This document shows, piece after piece, positions 12,345 through 15,869 of a stretch of DNA of 15,869 bases. Source of the DNA: JAUZPB01 sp037140715 (GTDB lineage Bacteria > Bacteroidota > Ignavibacteria > Ignavibacteriales > SURF-24); assembly GCA_037140715.1 (NCBI GenBank), contig JBAXDX010000068.1, forward strand, positions 1-15,869. Direction: 5' to 3'. Positions within the stretch are counted from its first letter, which is position 1. The number at the start of each line of letters is the position of its first letter. Under the pieces are notes generated by a model, which saw nothing but the letters and a program-made list of their open reading frames with translations, was not told where the DNA came from and ran no database searches. The position numbers were made by a program, and so were the translations under genes.

Positions 12345-13523
12345 TTATTTAGTCGCCGGCTGGTTATTGATGGTAACCTTAAAGTTAGTAAGCGCACTAT
12401 TTTCAATCTGACCTGAACCATCGCAAACAATCAACCGTACGCTATACACGCCAGATCCAGGGAACTCATGTATAACTTTACAACCATTGTCCGCGGTACC
12501 ATCGCTGAATTTCCAGTAAAATTCTATCGGATCATTTTCCTTATCCGAACTCGAACACCCGTCAAACTCTACCGACCGACAGTCTGAAAGATATTTCTCA
12601 TGGTGGCTGATTACCGGTCTGCTGTTTTCTTTAGGAGTCCAAACTGGCAACTCGAAAAATAAAGGGTTATTCTTTGAGTCTGTTACATAAAAAGTGGCAG
12701 TATTTATCGTCTTACCGCCAGTCCCAAATTCTATTGCGCACATGCTGTTTAACTCATAAGACTTTAATGTAACTGCCTTCTTTAACCACTTCCCGTTTTC
12801 TGATGCACCTAATCTTATATCAGAACGGAATGGAGTTTTAAGGATAAGCCCCGCTTCATCAGCATCAAAGTTATGCAGAATAATTACTGAATCTTTTTCG
12901 GGGGATTTAAATCTTAGTTGTACAGCCTTCTGATGGATTATAAGTCTGATTGTAGGAGCATACGTAAGAATCTTCACACCCTCAACAGGAAGATTCTCTG
13001 ATATAGAAGTACTGACGGCAACATCAAAAACATTTGCATCATTGCCTTCAATACCTTTTACAACTAATTTGAAATAATAATAGCCGTCTATCAGTTCTCC
13101 CTGCTCAGGTTTAAAGTTTGTAAGCGGATACCAGTAGTTATCAAGCAGACCGTTCCATTTTGTGGACTTCTCTTTTATCAGTTCGCCACTGAATGGCTCT
13201 ATTGGTTTTGCAACAGGAATAAGATTACTTTCTTTTGAGAATACTCCCGCCCCGCCATAAAAGGAAAACAATGTTTTAGTATCCCACTGCCCCCAGTTTC
13301 GATCAATACTCTTTCCGCAATCTATATCAAATATTTTCAGGTAAAGCTGACCTGGTGCAGATGCAGGAACTTTAATAAAGAATATCTGATATGAATTCGG
13401 GTCTCCCTTATCACGGCTTGCTTCCGGACCGTAATTCACAAACAACGATTTCTGCTGAGGAAATAATGCTACGCTTAAAATGATAATTAAGCCTATAAGA
13501 TATTTTATACTATAATTTTTCAT
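12345..13523 (-). CDS. secreted PKD-domain protein, probably C-terminally truncated
   Basis: This exported protein of 392 residues has unknown function. Starting at the ATG at 13523, residues 1-22 form a clear signal peptide (MKNYSIKYL, Ile/Leu core, A-L-F-P-Q-Q). In-frame starts at 13553 (ATG) and 13583 (TTG) would only add a polar extension. The central 280 residues are beta-rich and unrecognised, with N-Y-G-P-E-A-S-R-D-K-G-D-P-N-S-Y near the N-terminus. The last 90 form one PKD domain (S-S-S-D-K-E-N-D-P-I-E-F-Y-W-K-F-S-D-G, then H-E-F-P-G-S-G-V-Y-S-V-R-L). The protein stops in a N-N-Q-P-A-T-K linker of the kind that normally leads to the next PKD domain, and a broken one follows in the DNA. 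PKD domains usually mediate surface or protein contacts. Whether the truncated protein still works is unknown. Confidence 0.8.
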   Translation of the reverse strand: MKNYSIKYLIGLIIILSVALFPQQKSLFVNYGPEASRDKGDPNSYQIFFIKVPASAPGQLYLKIFDIDCGKSIDRNWGQWDTKTLFSFYGGAGVFSKESNLIPVAKPIEPFSGELIKEKSTKWNGLLDNYWYPLTNFKPEQGELIDGYYYFKLVVKGIEGNDANVFDVAVSTSISENLPVEGVKILTYAPTIRLIIHQKAVQLRFKSPEKDSVIILHNFDADEAGLILKTPFRSDIRLGASENGKWLKKAVTLKSYELNSMCAIEFGTGGKTINTATFYVTDSKNNPLFFELPVWTPKENSRPVISHHEKYLSDCRSVEFDGCSSSDKENDPIEFYWKFSDGTADNGCKVIHEFPGSGVYSVRLIVCDGSGQIENSALTNFKVTINNQPATK

Positions 13524-13631
13524 ATTAGAATTTAATTTGTTTTTGAATTTCATATTATTTTTTATTTCCAAGCTGGTCTTCAATAATAAATCATAGTCAG
13601 ACAGATATACATCAGCAGAGCTGAATTAATG

Positions 13632-13660
13632 ATAATAAAAATGCTTTTTTAGATTAACAA
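13632..13660 (-). promoter_or_regulatory. sigma70-like promoter of the PKD gene
   Basis: On the minus strand TTGTTA (13660-13655) lies 17 bases from TATTAT (13637-13632). The predicted start near 13625 gives a leader of about 100 bases to the ATG at 13523. The 140-base gap shows no terminator hairpin for the upstream kinase gene, so read-through is also possible. Confidence 0.42.
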
Positions 13661-13723
13661 ACGAAAGTTTTAAGTCTGACAGCAAAAAAGAAGAGAACAA
13701 ATATTTACAATTCACATTAACAA

Positions 13724-15763
13724 TTACTGCCTTTTGAAACGAACGGTAAATTTTGTACCGATTTCTTTTTTACTTTCAACAGAAATTTCGGCGTTATTAA
13801 CCTCAACATATTTTTTTACCAGTGCAAGCCCAAGTCCGTTACCTTCAAACCGTCTGGTGTAGCCAGTCTCTTCCTGACTAAAAGGCTCGAATAAATTGGA
13901 CAGGTAATCCTCAGAAATACCGATGCCGGTATCAATAACTTCAACTATAATATAGCCATCAATTTCAGAAAGAATAACTTTTACTTCGCCAGTATTTGTA
14001 AACTTAATTGCATTGTCAATGATGTTTATGAATATCTGTGCTATCGTATATTGATCGCCACATATCTTTGCAGATTCGGTTCTGTCTTCGTAGGTCAGTT
14101 GTAATTTCTTTTCATTTGCCGAAGGCCGCAGTTCTATAACAACATCGCTCAACACTTCACATCCGAGGTCTATCATTATCTTGTTGATGCTGAGGGTTTC
14201 AGCTTGTATCTGGGACATGTTAAGTATCAGGTCAATTGTCCTTATAAGTCTTCTGCCACCCGAATCAATATAAGCAAACATACTACTGAGTTCTTCAGGC
14301 ATGGTTGCTTCCAACTCATACTTTAGAAGAGATGCAAAATTAAGGATTGTATTAACAGGAGTCCTGATCTCATGGGACATCTGAGCGAGAAATTCACCCT
14401 TGAGCTTTTCAGATTTTTCAGCCATTTCTTTTGCATTGTGAAGTTCTTCTTCGGCTTTTATTCTTTCAGTAATATCACGTCCTACGGAAACAAAATGTGT
14501 GATTTTACCATTGCCATCTAAAATCGGAGTTATCGCCTTTTCTTCGTAATACAGCTCTCCGTTCTTCTTCTTGTTAATAGTAATGCCACGGAAAATTTGC
14601 CCGCAGGAAATTGTGTCCCAGACTTTTTTATAGATATCAGAATCATGCTTGCCGGATTTAAGTATTCTCGGAGTTTTACCAATCCAGTCGGTGCGGGAAA
14701 ATCCGGTTAATTCTTCAAATGCTTTATTTACATATTCAATTATACCTTTGCGGTCGGCTATTATTATATGATCGCCTGTCTGTTCAACCGCGCTTGAAAG
14801 CCTTATTAATTTATCCTCAGCATTTTTGCGCAAAATAATCTGAGCAAGATGGCGTGATACAATACCAAGAAACTCAACTTCAAATTCTTCTTTAATATGG
14901 TTCTCTTCAAGATATACATTCAGAACACCAAGAATTTTGTTATCGGCGGTACATATCGGAAAGACATAATGACCATGTGGTAGCATATTATCATGTCTGA
15001 TAGTATGCTGCTCGTCTATGCAGCCGGCAAACTGGCTCTGCCCGGTTTTGGCTACTATACCGCAGAGACATTCGCCTAAGGGAATAAAGGCGCATTTTTG
15101 CGCAGAAAAGCTGCCGATATTATTACTTGCCATAAGTATTATATTCTTATTTTCCTTATCGTTAAGGAAAATACCGCCCATTGCTTTATTCTTAAGCCAG
15201 GAGACATTTAACACACTCATAAGCGTACGTTGCAGTATTTCCCTGAGCGAAAGATTTTCTATTGACAAATTTAATATTGAATTAATTACGTTCTGCTTTT
15301 CATAATCCCTTTGGGTAATTTTCTCAACGAGCTTTATATCCGTGATATCAATGCAGTACCAAAGATACCCGAGTAAAGTTCTGTCTTGGTCGTAACGCGG
15401 AACACCGAGTGTAAGCGTTATGCGATACTGTCCATCGTAACGCATGTGGCGGCACTCTATCTGAAACTTTTCTTTTTTTTCAAAAGCGCCATTGAATATA
15501 TTCATGGCTCTTTGAATATCATCAGGATGAACCATATCAAACCATCCGCCACTAATTTCTTCATCAAACGTGCGCCCGGTAAACTCAAGCCTGGCATTAT
15601 TAACATATTCACAATGATTCACGACATCAGATTTCCATATCATAACCGGCGCATTATCTGCAAGACTATCGCTTTTACCTTCGGCAATTTTCTTTTCGAA
15701 AGAGTTTATCGTTCCGTTAAGCCCGGAGACGAGTTTTTTGTACTCTTCAATTTCACGAAGCAA
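13724..15763 (-). CDS. soluble PAS-GAF-PAS sensor histidine kinase
   Basis: This 679-residue cytoplasmic kinase has no membrane helix, so it senses an internal signal. Domain order: short coiled coil (1-30), PAS (about 35-145, PAC-like end Y-C-I-D-I-T-D), GAF (about 160-312, with I-P-L-G-E-C-L-C-G), PAS (about 322-438, ending V-G-R-D-I-T-E-R), HisKA with H464 (M-S-H-E-I-R-T-P-V), and HATPase with N584, D611-T-G-I-G615, F625-E-P-F and G641-N-G-L-G. All catalytic boxes are intact. There is no receiver domain, so it needs a separate regulator; the nearest receiver is at 10306-10701. The best start in this frame is a TTG at 15763 with AGGGA four bases upstream. One A fewer in the A8 run at 15774-15781 would instead give an ATG at 15788 and a natural MSEKNREQL N-terminus. 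Confidence 0.92.
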   Translation of the reverse strand: MLREIEEYKKLVSGLNGTINSFEKKIAEGKSDSLADNAPVMIWKSDVVNHCEYVNNARLEFTGRTFDEEISGGWFDMVHPDDIQRAMNIFNGAFEKKEKFQIECRHMRYDGQYRITLTLGVPRYDQDRTLLGYLWYCIDITDIKLVEKITQRDYEKQNVINSILNLSIENLSLREILQRTLMSVLNVSWLKNKAMGGIFLNDKENKNIILMASNNIGSFSAQKCAFIPLGECLCGIVAKTGQSQFAGCIDEQHTIRHDNMLPHGHYVFPICTADNKILGVLNVYLEENHIKEEFEVEFLGIVSRHLAQIILRKNAEDKLIRLSSAVEQTGDHIIIADRKGIIEYVNKAFEELTGFSRTDWIGKTPRILKSGKHDSDIYKKVWDTISCGQIFRGITINKKKNGELYYEEKAITPILDGNGKITHFVSVGRDITERIKAEEELHNAKEMAEKSEKLKGEFLAQMSHEIRTPVNTILNFASLLKYELEATMPEELSSMFAYIDSGGRRLIRTIDLILNMSQIQAETLSINKIMIDLGCEVLSDVVIELRPSANEKKLQLTYEDRTESAKICGDQYTIAQIFINIIDNAIKFTNTGEVKVILSEIDGYIIVEVIDTGIGISEDYLSNLFEPFSQEETGYTRRFEGNGLGLALVKKYVEVNNAEISVESKKEIGTKFTVRFKRQ

Positions 15764-15788
15764 CTGTTCCCTGTTTTTTTTCTGACAT

Positions 15789-15869
15789 TCTAACTTTTTA
15801 TATCCCTATTTAATTTCGGCTCTATGTTGTTTATAGTGGGTAATCATACTTTAATTTACCCGCCACAAA
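15789..15869. other. leader of the PAS-GAF kinase with a small hairpin
   Basis: This is the short AT-rich region upstream of the kinase at the window edge. GGGTAA (15838-15843) pairs with TTACCC (15856-15861) around a 12-base loop, with further GTGG/CCAC pairing outside across a two-base bulge. There is no T-run on the minus strand. It may be the 3' end of a gene outside the window or an operator; no promoter is clear. Confidence 0.25.

Noticed and set aside
12198..12416. 72-residue open frame on the plus strand
   Set aside because: It is antisense to the PKD gene and its remnant; there is no ribosome site and the composition is explained by the opposite strand.
15386..15793. 135-residue open frame antisense to the PAS-GAF kinase
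   Set aside because: It is a shadow frame; the opposite strand has clear PAS-domain coding.

Overview
The window looks like a chromosomal segment of a free-living, Gram-negative bacterium of the Bacteroidota-Chlorobiota-Ignavibacteriota lineage, most likely Ignavibacteria-like. This is inferred from moderate-to-low GC, short intergenic gaps, an LPS-type GT9 glycosyltransferase, secreted PKD-domain proteins and large soluble PAS/GAF histidine kinases. No rRNA, tRNA, CRISPR array, transposase or phage gene was found.

Layout. (1) Positions 1-5197 are a minus-strand housekeeping and envelope run: 3-methyladenine DNA glycosylase, GT9 glycosyltransferase, DUF3108 secreted protein (ATGA overlap), CPBP intramembrane protease, zinc-ribbon protein and CdsA. 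Two related long imperfect inverted repeats (2492-2567 and 4476-4537) sit in the gaps. A textbook terminator hairpin bracketed by a 9-bp direct repeat lies just before the protease start. (2) At 5513-7184 a plus-strand PAP2-family membrane protein converges on a minus-strand lipoprotein across a shared terminator. (3) At 7306-8676 a stand-alone aromatic-sensor protein (XylR_N plus V4R domains) is followed by a small frame-broken gene and an intrinsic terminator. A 63-residue winged-helix protein is transcribed divergently from it. (4) At 8809-10701 on the plus strand lie a kinase with an N-terminal ATP-cone and then a stand-alone CheY-like response regulator with its own promoter and a structured leader. 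(5) At 10872-15763 on the minus strand lie a Cys-cluster PAS histidine kinase, a secreted PKD protein and a PAS-GAF-PAS histidine kinase. The PKD gene has lost its C-terminal domain, and the decayed remains are still readable in the intergenic region.

How they may work together. The minus-strand run at 239-5197 serves phospholipid and envelope synthesis plus DNA repair. The right half is a signalling neighbourhood: an aromatic or aromatic-like ligand sensor, a receiver-only regulator and two soluble histidine kinases, none fused to a DNA-binding output. The least routine points are the attenuator-like leader of the protease gene, the sensor that keeps every ligand and zinc residue of DmpR/MopR but has no ATPase or DNA-binding part, the frame-broken small gene behind it, and the decaying PKD domain. 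Two one-base discrepancies in homopolymer runs (7515-7518 and 15774-15781) could be real mutations or sequencing errors.
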